Source of the DNA: Deltaproteobacteria bacterium HGW-Deltaproteobacteria-12 | GTDB lineage: Bacteria > Desulfobacterota > Syntrophia > Syntrophales > Smithellaceae | Direction of reading: 5' to 3' | Length of the DNA stretch: 64,000 nucleotides | Assembly: GCA_002840565.1 (NCBI GenBank) | Contig: PHBK01000016.1 | Span: 1-64,000 of the forward strand | Shown here: positions 45,513 to 52,923 of the stretch, piece after piece | Layout: each line of letters starts with the position of its first letter | Numbering within the stretch: the first letter of the stretch is position 1 | Position numbers and translations under genes: made by a program | The notes under the pieces: generated by a model | What the model was told of the DNA's origin: nothing | The model's database searches: none | The model's input: the letters and a program-made list of their open reading frames with translations, nothing else

Positions 45513-45715
45513 TCAGTTGTCCAACTGGACTTGGATATCAAGCTTATTGGGCAACATAGACCAACACGTCATAATGACTGTCATTTCAATATGTTCTATT
45601 ACTATCTCGTCTTGTATATCAAGATTGTTCAAATGCATTTTCTTCAACAGTTAATATATATAACATCGAGCATTTGCCTACTTATCTTGTCTTGTATATC
45701 GAGATGATGCCTTAT
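45513..45715 (-). pseudogene. Decayed copies of the LDIQ gene 3' end
   Basis: Reading on the minus strand from 45712, HHLDIQDKISRQMLDVIY is followed by a stop. Further on, NLDIQDEIVIEHIEMTV leads to LPNKLDIQVQLDN and a stop at 45513. Both pieces match the tail of the 153-residue protein (LHLDIQDRIKRQ, NLDIQGAE), so at least one paralogue has been lost here. Confidence 0.6.
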
Positions 45716-46583
45716 TGTTGCATATGAGGTCAGCTGTCCCGACATTTCAATAAAATAAATACTAATAGCCCTTATGACTAATTATTGTGAATTATCCTAT
45801 TTTTACTATAAAAATAATCTGGTAATCTGCTTTAATATCAGGCAACAATGGAAATAACAGAGCGGAAACGGATACACCTTTTTGAAGTAAGTTTTCATCT
45901 TCATTGGAAACCTTTAATATATTCTTGTAGCGTCTTTTCTATTATAATTTCATATAGTTGTCAATTAATATATTATACTTTAGTAATTTATTGTTTTAGA
46001 ATGAAATGAAATATGCATTTCATATGAGGTGCAAAACTGATTTTAACAACAATATAGATAATAATGATATATTATATATACTTAAATCGTCTAAACTACA
46101 TATTATTATGCATACGTTATAATGAAACAATGTTTCCATTTCATTGAAATGAATTCATCATTTCATTTGCTGAGATGAAACAATCTCGGGTGGCCACCCG
46201 GGTTATTTTAAAATAAAGCCTCATAATAAATGATTTAAAACAGCCACACGCTTATGAAAAACAGACCTACTTAAAATCATCATAATATTATTAAACTTGG
46301 AAGTTGATCTTGGCTTTCTTCTCGATCTGCCGGAGGAACATCTGGAGGTTCTTGTTGCCTGCATCAGGGACAGAATGAATCCATTACATAACATACAATG
46401 ATGATCATAAAAAATCAGACTAATTTTTTTTCTTAACATTTTTCATTTGTTGCTACTAACTTTTTCTGTTTCTGCTTTCGCTGATCAGATTATTGCAATT
46501 CGTTGCAATGATTCATATTGATTTGTGGCAAACGAGGATGTATAGTCGGCATATATCTTAAAATAAATAGTTGGAGGTAAATA
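45716..46583. other. AT-rich gap with palindromes
   Basis: No intact gene. Features include ATGAAAT-atgc-ATTTCAT (46006-46023), several further ATTTCAT/ATGAAAT copies up to 46170, and the 14-base perfect palindrome CGGGTGGCCACCCG (46187-46200). A minus-strand remnant at about 46285-46385 reads PDAGNKNLQMFLRQIEK and KAKINFQV before a stop; its family is unknown. The repeat-rich AT tract could be a replication, transfer-origin or regulatory region, but no nick site was recognised. Confidence 0.5.
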
Positions 46584-46853
46584 ATGAACAAATCTGAATT
46601 GATTGATGAAGTAGCAAAGGTTACCTGCAGCAAGAAGGAAGCCGCGAAGGCAGTAAATGCAACATTTGCGGCAATCCAAAAAGCACTCAAAAAAGGCGAT
46701 GCTGTTACACTTGTGGGATTTGGCACATTTGGTGTCAGCAAAAGAAAAGCCCGCAAAGGCAGAAACCCTCAGACAGGCGAGGCTATTAAAATAGCCGCAA
46801 AGAAGGTTCCTACATTTAAAGCCGGGAAAGGTCTTAAAGACGCAGTTAAATAA
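46584..46853 (+). CDS. HU-family DNA-binding protein
   Basis: Histone-like protein of 89 residues. [35 protein letters not shown] is the helical dimerisation body, [22 protein letters not shown] the DNA-binding arm with the conserved RNPQTG tip, and [16 protein letters not shown] the end. It bends and compacts DNA. Ribosome site GGAGG. A second HU/IHF gene lies at 57325, so the island carries two. Confidence 0.95.
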   Translation: MNKSELIDEVAKVTCSKKEAAKAVNATFAAIQKALKKGDAVTLVGFGTFGVSKRKARKGRNPQTGEAIKIAAKKVPTFKAGKGLKDAVK

Positions 46854-46920
46854 ACTTAACACTTAAGATTATTTTTAAATACGTTCAAAAAGCCGTCTTA
46901 TGCTCAGGTGTCTAGGCCTG

Positions 46921-47040
46921 TACTTGACTTAACAGACATTGTCAAATTAAGTCCTGCCTTATTAATGATGTCTTGACCTATACTTGACTTGACAGATGGT
47001 GTCCAATGAAGTCTTGTATTGACAATCATAACACCTTGTG
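46921..47040. repeat. Two tandem copies of a 60-bp unit
   Basis: TACTTGACTT begins at 46921 and again at 46981, exactly 60 bp apart. The copies agree through (A/G)ACAGA..., GTC.AAT.AAGTC.TG and (T/G)ACAATCAT-like ends, with scattered changes. They lie between the HU terminator region and the IS110 left flank and encode nothing obvious. Confidence 0.65.
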
Positions 47041-47089
47041 TTCTTAAAAATTATCAATTGGTATAAGATACTTTGGGAAACCGGTGGTA

Positions 47090-47285
47090 AAATGGGGAGG
47101 GTGAATCTGTGTTACACCTGATGCCAGAGAGCATGGTTTGTAGAGTAGATCCCCTTCTCACTGCTTTGTTCAATAACTCGTACGGTATCATAAACCTTCC
47201 CGGATGGGAATGAGTTTGCACTTGCAAGGTTGATTCGAGCGAAGCTATTTTACTGAAGGTTAAAATATTAATGTAAGAGAGGTAT
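47090..47285 (+). ncRNA. Candidate IS110 bridge RNA region
   Basis: IS110 elements transcribe a structured guide (bridge/seek) RNA from the non-coding flank of the transposase gene. In this flank ATGC-cagaga-GCAT forms a hairpin near 47121. At 47193-47231 AACC...GGTT encloses two adjacent hairpins, TTCCC/GGGAA (47197-47210) and TTGCA/TGCAA (47216-47227), a neat three-way junction. Boundaries and loop function are inferred. Confidence 0.5.
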
Positions 47286-47292
47286 TTTATTT

Positions 47293-48261
47293 ATGTCAGC
47301 GTCGGTTCTTGGGATAGATATTGCAAAGCAGAAATTCGATGTTGCGCTACTTGTAGACGGGAAAACAAAACATAAGGCCTGTAAGAATTCGTCGGAAGGG
47401 TTTGAGGCCCTGATGCTCTGGCTGGAGAAGCAGGGAATTCAAAAGGTCCATGCCTGTCTGGAAGCGACTGGCAACTATGGAGAGGATTTAGCGATCTATC
47501 TTCATGAAGTCGGCCACATGGTTAGTATTGTAAATCCCGCCCGTATCAAGGGATTTGGTCAGAGTGAACTGATCCGCACCAAGACGGATAAAATTGATGC
47601 CGCCTTGATTGCGCGTTTCTGTTTGGCCATGAAACCAGGTGAATGGATCCCACCCTCACCGGAGATCAGATCATTGAGAGCGCTGGTCAGACGGGTTGAT
47701 AGTTTGATTGACATGCGCAGCCAGGAGAAGAATCGGATCAGTACGGCCCATGAATCTGTCATCGTTTTGATCAAAGAGCATATAGCTTATTTGGATCAGG
47801 AAATTGAAAAGATCAGACGACAAATTGTTGATCTGATTGATCAGAATCCTAGTCTTAAACAAAAAAAGGATTTACTGGATTCTATTCCCGGGATTGGTAA
47901 AGCAACTATTCCTACTCTCTTGGCAGAATTAAATGACTTAGATAAATTCAACCATGTTCGTGAAGTTGTGGCGTTCATCGGACTCGCTCCAAAAGAAACG
48001 CTCTCGGGGTCATCTATTAAAGGCAAAGCCAGATTATGCAAGATCGGATGTGTACGGCTCAGAAAGGCGCTATATATGCCGGCGCTGGTGTCCATTCAAT
48101 GCAATCCTGTTATGATAGCTTTTTATAATCGACTGAAAGCAAAAGGCAAAAATGGGAAAGTGATTGTTTGTGCTATTATGCGGAAACTGGTTCACGTTAT
48201 CTTTGGAGTCCTGAAATCGGGAAAAATGTATGATCCCAATTATCAGCAAAATTTCGCTTGA
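47293..48261 (+). mobile_element. IS110-family insertion sequence (transposase core)
   Basis: Coordinates mark the transposase gene; the element extends further on both sides, probably with the longer non-coding end on the left. IS110 elements lack terminal inverted repeats, so the ends cannot be set from this sequence alone. Confidence 0.8.
47293..48261 (+). CDS. IS110-family transposase (DEDD recombinase)
   Basis: 322-residue DEDD transposase. The N-terminal RuvC-like domain has GIDIAKQKFDVALL (first Asp), CLEATGNYGEDLA (Glu) and RTKTDKIDAALIARF (Asp pair). A coiled-coil linker (ISTAHESVIV...RRQIVDLI) follows. The C-terminal Transposase_20 domain has SIPGIGKATIPTLLAEL and the GLAPKETLSGSSIKGKARLCKIGCVRLR block with the conserved Ser. 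It is intact, so the element may be active. Ribosome site GAGAGG before ATG 47293. It uses a guide RNA to join target and donor DNA. Confidence 0.95.
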   Translation: MSASVLGIDIAKQKFDVALLVDGKTKHKACKNSSEGFEALMLWLEKQGIQKVHACLEATGNYGEDLAIYLHEVGHMVSIVNPARIKGFGQSELIRTKTDKIDAALIARFCLAMKPGEWIPPSPEIRSLRALVRRVDSLIDMRSQEKNRISTAHESVIVLIKEHIAYLDQEIEKIRRQIVDLIDQNPSLKQKKDLLDSIPGIGKATIPTLLAELNDLDKFNHVREVVAFIGLAPKETLSGSSIKGKARLCKIGCVRLRKALYMPALVSIQCNPVMIAFYNRLKAKGKNGKVIVCAIMRKLVHVIFGVLKSGKMYDPNYQQNFA

Positions 48262-48446
48262 CGAGAACGGTATCTACAAGTCAATGGTTTTAGATTTGAA
48301 CGTAAGGTGAAGATTACCGCTTAAAAACATCGTTGTGTTAAACTACCGGATGTCCTCTTCAGGAACGTTTGTATTTTATATGGACCTGTTTCAGAAAAGA
48401 TCAAAAATTTCCTCATACCTGTAATTCATGTTTTCGGGTTACTTGT

Positions 48447-49802
48447 TTACACCCCCCTTTTTATATGTGCAAGATCAACAAGTGTATCTGTCATATACTG
48501 GCAAATCTGTTGATAAAAGATATTATCCGTGTTCTTTTCAAAGAAAACGCATCTTAATCTTTGAGCTTCACTTATTATTTCCTTCTGGGTATAACCACTT
48601 ATCATTATACGAGGAACATCGTACAAGTCACTATGATCACTGTCTATTCTCTTTAGCAATTCCACTCCATCAATCTTGGGCATCGCATAATCAAGAATAA
48701 TAATGGAAGGCTTCGCCCCCTTCTTAAGCAGTTCCAAAGCCTCTTCTCCATCACTTGCTTCAATGAATTCAAACTCTTGATCTTTAAGGATTTGCTTAAT
48801 TTTCCAGATAAAAATAATGCGGAAGTCTTCTTCGTCATCAACAAAGAGAATTACTGATCTTTCCATATCCTTTATCTTTTTCTCTTTGTAAATATCCGGA
48901 TAAAGTTTTTTCGCACAATCAGGACAAACCCCATGACTGAACTCGGCCTCGGTGCGCTCACTGACATACTTCTCCACCTGGTTCCAGTAACCCTTGTCAT
49001 CGCGGATTTTCTTACAGTTTACACAGATAGGCACGATCCCTCGCAATGTTCTGACCTCATCAAGGGCTTGTTGGAGTCGCCTGCGTTCTTCATCAAGAGC
49101 GTTAGCCGTGCGTTTGCGTTCGGTGATGTCGTCTGCGTAGAGATTGACATAACCAGCAGTAACAACCGGTCCAAGGATAAATGAAAAAAATCGCTGACCA
49201 ATTTCAAGCTCCAGACTTTGCGTTGAACCGTTGCTCATGGCCTGATGAGCGGCATCTCGCAGTTTGTGGGGGACTGCCTGGCCGACTTGCAAATGCAACT
49301 CTGGCAGCAAACTAAAACCGGCCGGATTCATGTAAAGCAGCGTTCCATCTTTGGCAATACGCAAGACCGGGTTGGGACTCTCGGATGGGAACCTGGCCAT
49401 GTCTTTAAGTTCATCTTCCGCTCGCTTGCGATCAGTAATATCTTTCGCTATGGCAACAACTGAAATGACTATGTTCTGCTCATTAAATATCGGCTTAAAT
49501 GTCGTTATAAAATACAAGTTACCACTGGGTTTAGGAACGACATTGTCAACGATTTTAATCTTGCCTGTTTCAAATACTTCCTTGGTTACATCCCGGCGAA
49601 AGTCTGCCCCGTCTTTCTGATAGATCCCCCATAGGTCATTACCAATAATTGTTTCCAGCGGTTTTCCTAGCGCTTGCGCAAAAGCCTTGTTTGCATAGGT
49701 GAACTGATAATCAGAATTAAGAGTAACAAGGGGATCGCTGGCTTCATCAAGAATCTTGACGTAATCGATAGCGTTGTTTAGCGAAATAATTTTAGGGTTC
49801 AT
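48447..49802 (-). CDS. PAS-PAS-Cys motif-REC signalling protein without kinase
   Basis: 451 residues: PAS domain 1 (~15-130, ending ITDRKRAEDEL), PAS domain 2 (~135-235, ending ITERKRTANALDEERRRL), and a short coiled coil. A Cys block GIVPICVNCKKIRDDKGYW...CPDCAKKLYPDIY (~255-305) comes next, then a receiver domain (VILFVDDEEDFR onward, phospho-acceptor in ILDYAMP, Lys in FFEKNTDN). There is no histidine kinase domain. The Cys block normally ends such PAS proteins, so the receiver beginning at MERSVILFVDD may have been a separate gene fused by loss of a stop. It would receive a phosphate from an unseen kinase. Confidence 0.85.
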   Translation of the reverse strand: MNPKIISLNNAIDYVKILDEASDPLVTLNSDYQFTYANKAFAQALGKPLETIIGNDLWGIYQKDGADFRRDVTKEVFETGKIKIVDNVVPKPSGNLYFITTFKPIFNEQNIVISVVAIAKDITDRKRAEDELKDMARFPSESPNPVLRIAKDGTLLYMNPAGFSLLPELHLQVGQAVPHKLRDAAHQAMSNGSTQSLELEIGQRFFSFILGPVVTAGYVNLYADDITERKRTANALDEERRRLQQALDEVRTLRGIVPICVNCKKIRDDKGYWNQVEKYVSERTEAEFSHGVCPDCAKKLYPDIYKEKKIKDMERSVILFVDDEEDFRIIFIWKIKQILKDQEFEFIEASDGEEALELLKKGAKPSIIILDYAMPKIDGVELLKRIDSDHSDLYDVPRIMISGYTQKEIISEAQRLRCVFFEKNTDNIFYQQICQYMTDTLVDLAHIKRGV

Positions 49803-50231
49803 TCCGTGATGCTCTTGAATGCCACATGCATTAATTATTGTGAGGTATTTCGTGAAAACTCAAAACGTTATATTTCGACGCATCAGGTTGACATTTAAGT
49901 TAAGTGTACCACATAGTAAGTCGGCATGGCAAATTATTTTAACTATTTCACATTGTAATATTGCGTAAAATAGGCAAGATGGAAAATCAAAATTTCAGGA
50001 AGATATACGTACTAAGTTTTGCCTTATATTCGTCTTTACGCGCATGTCAAGGAAACTCCATTCAACGGCACCTTATCTTATCGGACTGGTTATAAGCTCC
50101 ATAGCTGGCGGGTATGTGTGCACCTATGCTGTTCGGTACTGACTCAATTTCCGCTTCATTGCTAGGCAGTACCATTGGTGGATTGCTTGGCATATAGGGA
50201 GCCTACCAGCTCTCTGGATAAATTTTAGATA
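49803..50231. other. Gap before the AbiE genes, mostly empty
   Basis: Apart from the small broken gene at 50065-50221, I see no gene here. The 49803-50060 part holds the upstream region of the PAS-REC gene and AT-rich sequence. Confidence 0.5.
50065..50221 (+). pseudogene. Broken small Gly-rich membrane protein
   Basis: One frame gives PYLIGLVISSIAGGYV and the next gives MLFGTDSISASLLGSTIGG with LLGI, then TAG, then GAYQL. Joined by one frameshift this is a typical small protein with two helices and Gly zippers (pattern ISSI.GGYVP.LFG.D..S...LGS.IGGL.GIW). The TAG stands where a Trp (TGG) is expected. Unknown function, decayed. Confidence 0.4.
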
Positions 50232-51149
50232 TTACCGATCAAAGAAGGCTCTTAGCTTTTCGAAAGACTTCTTGTGTTTTGTCGGATGCATGTTCTTAAT
50301 ATTGACGATTTTCCATTTGACGGCCGGTAAATTTTCAACTCCATCCAGCCCCAGCAGACCCCATGCCGGCTCGCCACGTTTCACGGAAAGAACAAAATTC
50401 TTTTCCTCCGGCGTCAAGGAATTTATAATCGTCTGGACCAGTCGATCTCTTGTTTCAACGAGTTCCTCATATTCAACCTTTTCCAGCATCATATCCTTTA
50501 AATCTTTTTCATAGATATCCCTGGTATCAACAAAGTTGGGATTCAATAGTTCTACCATTGGTCGAGAGTGGCTGATAAGGTGGACAATGAAGGCCTTTCT
50601 CGTTTGCTCGTTGAATCCCCCGCTATCCAGGAGAAGTTTAACATCAAACAGGTCTCTGGGATGCTGCCTGTCCAAGGCGGCGCAAATCTTGCCTCCGTAA
50701 AGTTCAGCCTCAGAGAGGATCTTCATGCTGACGGCAGTTTCAAACATATCTTGCGCTTTCTTGGAGAGACTTCTGACCTGTGGAGTAAACATGAAACCCC
50801 GCAAGATAAGATTGGGTTCTATTTTGATAGTGGCATCGCCCCTCCGGATAATCAAACCACTCAACGATTCAGAAGGATGAATCTTCTTCGAGGATATCTG
50901 ACTGTCCGGAAACATCTTCCGAATCTTCCGGGATATAGAGAGCAGCGACTTACTTATGCCGTCAAGGGCTGTTTCGCGTTCACCAATCGGAAGGTAAGTC
51001 AGATCGATGTCGACCGAAAGCCGCGGCATGTCACGAACAAAAAAGTTGATTGCTGTTCCTCCCTTCAATGCAAAATCCACCTCCGTATTGATGATCGGCA
51101 ATATTCTCAGCAACAACTCTGCCTGTTTATAATAGACGGATTCTCTCAA
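50232..51149 (-). CDS. abiEii: AbiEii toxin (nucleotidyltransferase)
   Basis: Toxin of the type IV AbiE toxin-antitoxin/phage abortive infection system. FALKGGTAINFF and PRLSVDIDL carry the nucleotidyltransferase signature (Gly30-Gly31 and Asp47-x-Asp49). ATIKIEPNLILRG is the third acidic strand, and AELYGGKICAALDRQHPRDLFDVKLL is typical of the family. 305 residues. In the family it transfers nucleotides, inactivating targets such as tRNA. The start overlaps the end of the antitoxin gene. Confidence 0.93.
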   Translation of the reverse strand: MRESVYYKQAELLLRILPIINTEVDFALKGGTAINFFVRDMPRLSVDIDLTYLPIGERETALDGISKSLLSISRKIRKMFPDSQISSKKIHPSESLSGLIIRRGDATIKIEPNLILRGFMFTPQVRSLSKKAQDMFETAVSMKILSEAELYGGKICAALDRQHPRDLFDVKLLLDSGGFNEQTRKAFIVHLISHSRPMVELLNPNFVDTRDIYEKDLKDMMLEKVEYEELVETRDRLVQTIINSLTPEEKNFVLSVKRGEPAWGLLGLDGVENLPAVKWKIVNIKNMHPTKHKKSFEKLRAFFDR

Positions 51150-51934
51150 ATCGGTTTCTCCACGCTGCTCCGAGGGACAGTTATTTTATATTTCTTGTCG
51201 AGTATTCCGTGCGCAACGATACTTCTGTTTCCTTGTCCAAAAGCGACTTTCGAAGTATCAACCTGTTCCACCCATGGATATGCATGCTTTTCCGCTATGT
51301 ACATGAAGAGCCTTCGAACCTTGACCGAATTACAGTTCAGAAGGAGGTTTTGAACCAGCAAAGGACGGAGACTGCTGAGGTTTTCCATGACTAACAAAGC
51401 CTCTTCAAAACTTACTTTGCCGGGCACATGATAGAGCATTTCCATCGCCGCCCGTTCAGGGGTCGATATCTTTACCGTATAATCCCTTTCCCTGTATTCG
51501 CTTAAGCCTTCATTGTACCCGTTGGGAAACAGATTGGTCATCGCGGATATAACTTCGACACCCCAATCGTTTTTCTTGAACCAGGTCGGCAATTTGGACC
51601 CTGGGTGCCCGTAAAGGAAAACAGTTTTTATCTTATCGGTCAGATAGTGAGCGTATCCTTTCAGTTCAAGAGCCGTCTTCCCGCCGACATGCAGGTCAAG
51701 ATTAAGCTGCGCCTGGAGTGGATAAAGAGCCCCCATCCATTCCACCCTGTCGTTGAAAAGAGTATATGCGCCGTGGCCAAGGGGAGCGAGCCATTTGCTG
51801 TTTTTATATTTATTGAGCAGGTTACGGCTGAAGCCGCGGGACTGGAGATACTTTACCGTCGAAACGGTGCCTTTAGGCCATTCCGATATTAATTTATTTA
51901 TTTTCGATCCATTATGTGAACTCATGGTAGGCAT
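51146..51934 (-). CDS. abiEi: AbiEi antitoxin
   Basis: Antitoxin of AbiE. An N-terminal winged helix (INKLISEWPKGTVSTVKYLQSRGFSRNLLNKY, then WLAPLGHGAYTL) represses the operon, and the C-terminal part includes STPERAAMEMLYHVPGKVSFEEALLVMENL. The exact start is unclear: ATG 51934 (used here), 51925 or 51961; no strong ribosome site decides. Stop overlaps the toxin start, the usual antitoxin-toxin order. Confidence 0.9.
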   Translation of the reverse strand: MPTMSSHNGSKINKLISEWPKGTVSTVKYLQSRGFSRNLLNKYKNSKWLAPLGHGAYTLFNDRVEWMGALYPLQAQLNLDLHVGGKTALELKGYAHYLTDKIKTVFLYGHPGSKLPTWFKKNDWGVEVISAMTNLFPNGYNEGLSEYRERDYTVKISTPERAAMEMLYHVPGKVSFEEALLVMENLSSLRPLLVQNLLLNCNSVKVRRLFMYIAEKHAYPWVEQVDTSKVAFGQGNRSIVAHGILDKKYKITVPRSSVEKPI

Positions 51935-52081
51935 TTTAGCAAAATAATAAACATAAAACAACTATATATTTGAATTGCATCTATAATGTCGCCTTATGGT
52001 GGACGTTTGAGAATATATTTAAATATTAACTGGGAATCTCCCATAAATAATATTTCAAGACAGCCAAACCAATGCATTATC

Positions 52082-52396
52082 CTATGCTGCTTTCAGCGGC
52101 TGGATGCGCTTTATTTCATCACGGTGACTGTTTTGCGCATCCCACAGGTCAACAGCACTTTGTGCGTTAAGCCAAAATTCCGGAGAATTTCCAAATAACC
52201 TGCTAAGACGCAATGCCATTAAGGGTGTAAGTGACCTATGTTCTCGCAACAATTCATTCATTGTCTGACGTGATACCCCAAGCGTTTTGGCAAGTCCGGA
52301 GACAGTTAACCCGTAATCGGGCATAAAGTCCTCCCGAAGCATTTCCCCTGGATGGGTTGGTCTTATCTTTCGATCTATTCTATTTGCTAAACTCAT
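52082..52396 (-). CDS. higA: HigA-family antitoxin
   Basis: XRE-type antitoxin. RPTHPGEMLREDFMPDYGLTVSGLAKTLGVSRQTMNELL is the HigA HTH, then RLSRLFGNSPEFWLNAQSAVDLW. I take ATG 52396 because GAGG precedes it; a GTG at 52408 is possible. It follows the toxin gene, the reversed order usual for HigBA. It neutralises HigB and represses the operon. Confidence 0.93.
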   Translation of the reverse strand: MSLANRIDRKIRPTHPGEMLREDFMPDYGLTVSGLAKTLGVSRQTMNELLREHRSLTPLMALRLSRLFGNSPEFWLNAQSAVDLWDAQNSHRDEIKRIQPLKAA

Positions 52397-52407
52397 AGTA
52401 AGCCTCA

Positions 52408-52689
52408 CTAATGGTAATCGGTTATTTCGACATCATATGCATCTCCATCAAAGAATCTGAAGCAGATGCGCCATTGGTCGTTAATAGATATTGCATATTG
52501 TCCACTTCTATCGTCCTTCAAAGAATGAAGGTGGTTACTCGGTGGCGTCTTAAGATCATCGATACACGTTGCCAGGTCAACATATTCTAGTCTGCGTATA
52601 GCTCTTCTGAGAAGATCCGGTTTAAACCTCTTCGATTTCCCCGTTTCAAAAAGATCCTTTGTATGCTTATCAGAGAAGGTCTTTATCAT
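52408..52689 (-). CDS. higB: HigB/RelE-family toxin
   Basis: Ribosome-dependent mRNA interferase of 93 residues. MIKTFSDKHTKDLFETGKSKRF is the HigB start, LKTPPSNHLHSLKDDRSGQYAISINDQWRICFRF is the conserved core with the catalytic basic residues, and VEITDYH is the end. First gene of a two-gene operon with higA. Confidence 0.93.
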   Translation of the reverse strand: MIKTFSDKHTKDLFETGKSKRFKPDLLRRAIRRLEYVDLATCIDDLKTPPSNHLHSLKDDRSGQYAISINDQWRICFRFFDGDAYDVEITDYH

Positions 52690-52923
52690 GTCCTTTCAAT
52701 AACGCGTCACGTGACAATTGTCAAGTTCTATTTTCCTTCCAGAATAAATTGCAATTGAAAAGGAATATCGAGGCAATGTTTTTTTGTAATCATTTAATAC
52801 CTTTTGAAATCCAGTATCAAGGGCAGAAAATTGACTTGCTTGATTTCAGCTTACTATAACATGCGGACTGTCCGCCAGATTTTCACACTTCTAAAATGGT
52901 TCAAAAGCCATCTGATTAGATGA

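Larger units (their letters stand above)
44629..45545. repeat. Direct repeat of about 53 bp flanking a small gene pair
   Basis: GCATTTTCT(T/C)CAAAG starts both copies (44629-44680 and 45492-45545), which then share TTGTCCAACTGGACTTGGAT and ATCAAG. The two lie in the same orientation and enclose the genes at 44674-45470. The shared part includes the 3' end coding sequence of the Zn-finger-like gene family (LDIQVQLDN in the right frame). So the repeat is best seen as a duplicated gene end, with the left copy also close to the tra operon promoter region. Confidence 0.7.
44666..45703. repeat. Six dispersed CTTG-N5-CAAG palindromes
   Basis: Near-identical 13-mers CTTG(T/G)ATATCAAG occur at 44666, 44745, 44823, 45530 and 45611, and a variant ending CGAG at 45691. 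On the minus strand each reads CTTGATAT(A/C)CAAG, which encodes LDIQ in the gene at 44674-45135 and in its decayed relatives. Spacings are irregular (66-700 bp), so this is not a CRISPR array. Confidence 0.75.

Noticed and set aside
44666-45703. CTTG-N5-CAAG repeats as a CRISPR array
   Set aside because: Too short, irregular spacing, no spacers of equal size and no cas genes.
50568-51353. 261-codon plus-strand frame over the AbiE genes
   Set aside because: It is antisense to abiEii and abiEi, both of which show clear family motifs; the frame has no recognisable domain or ribosome site.
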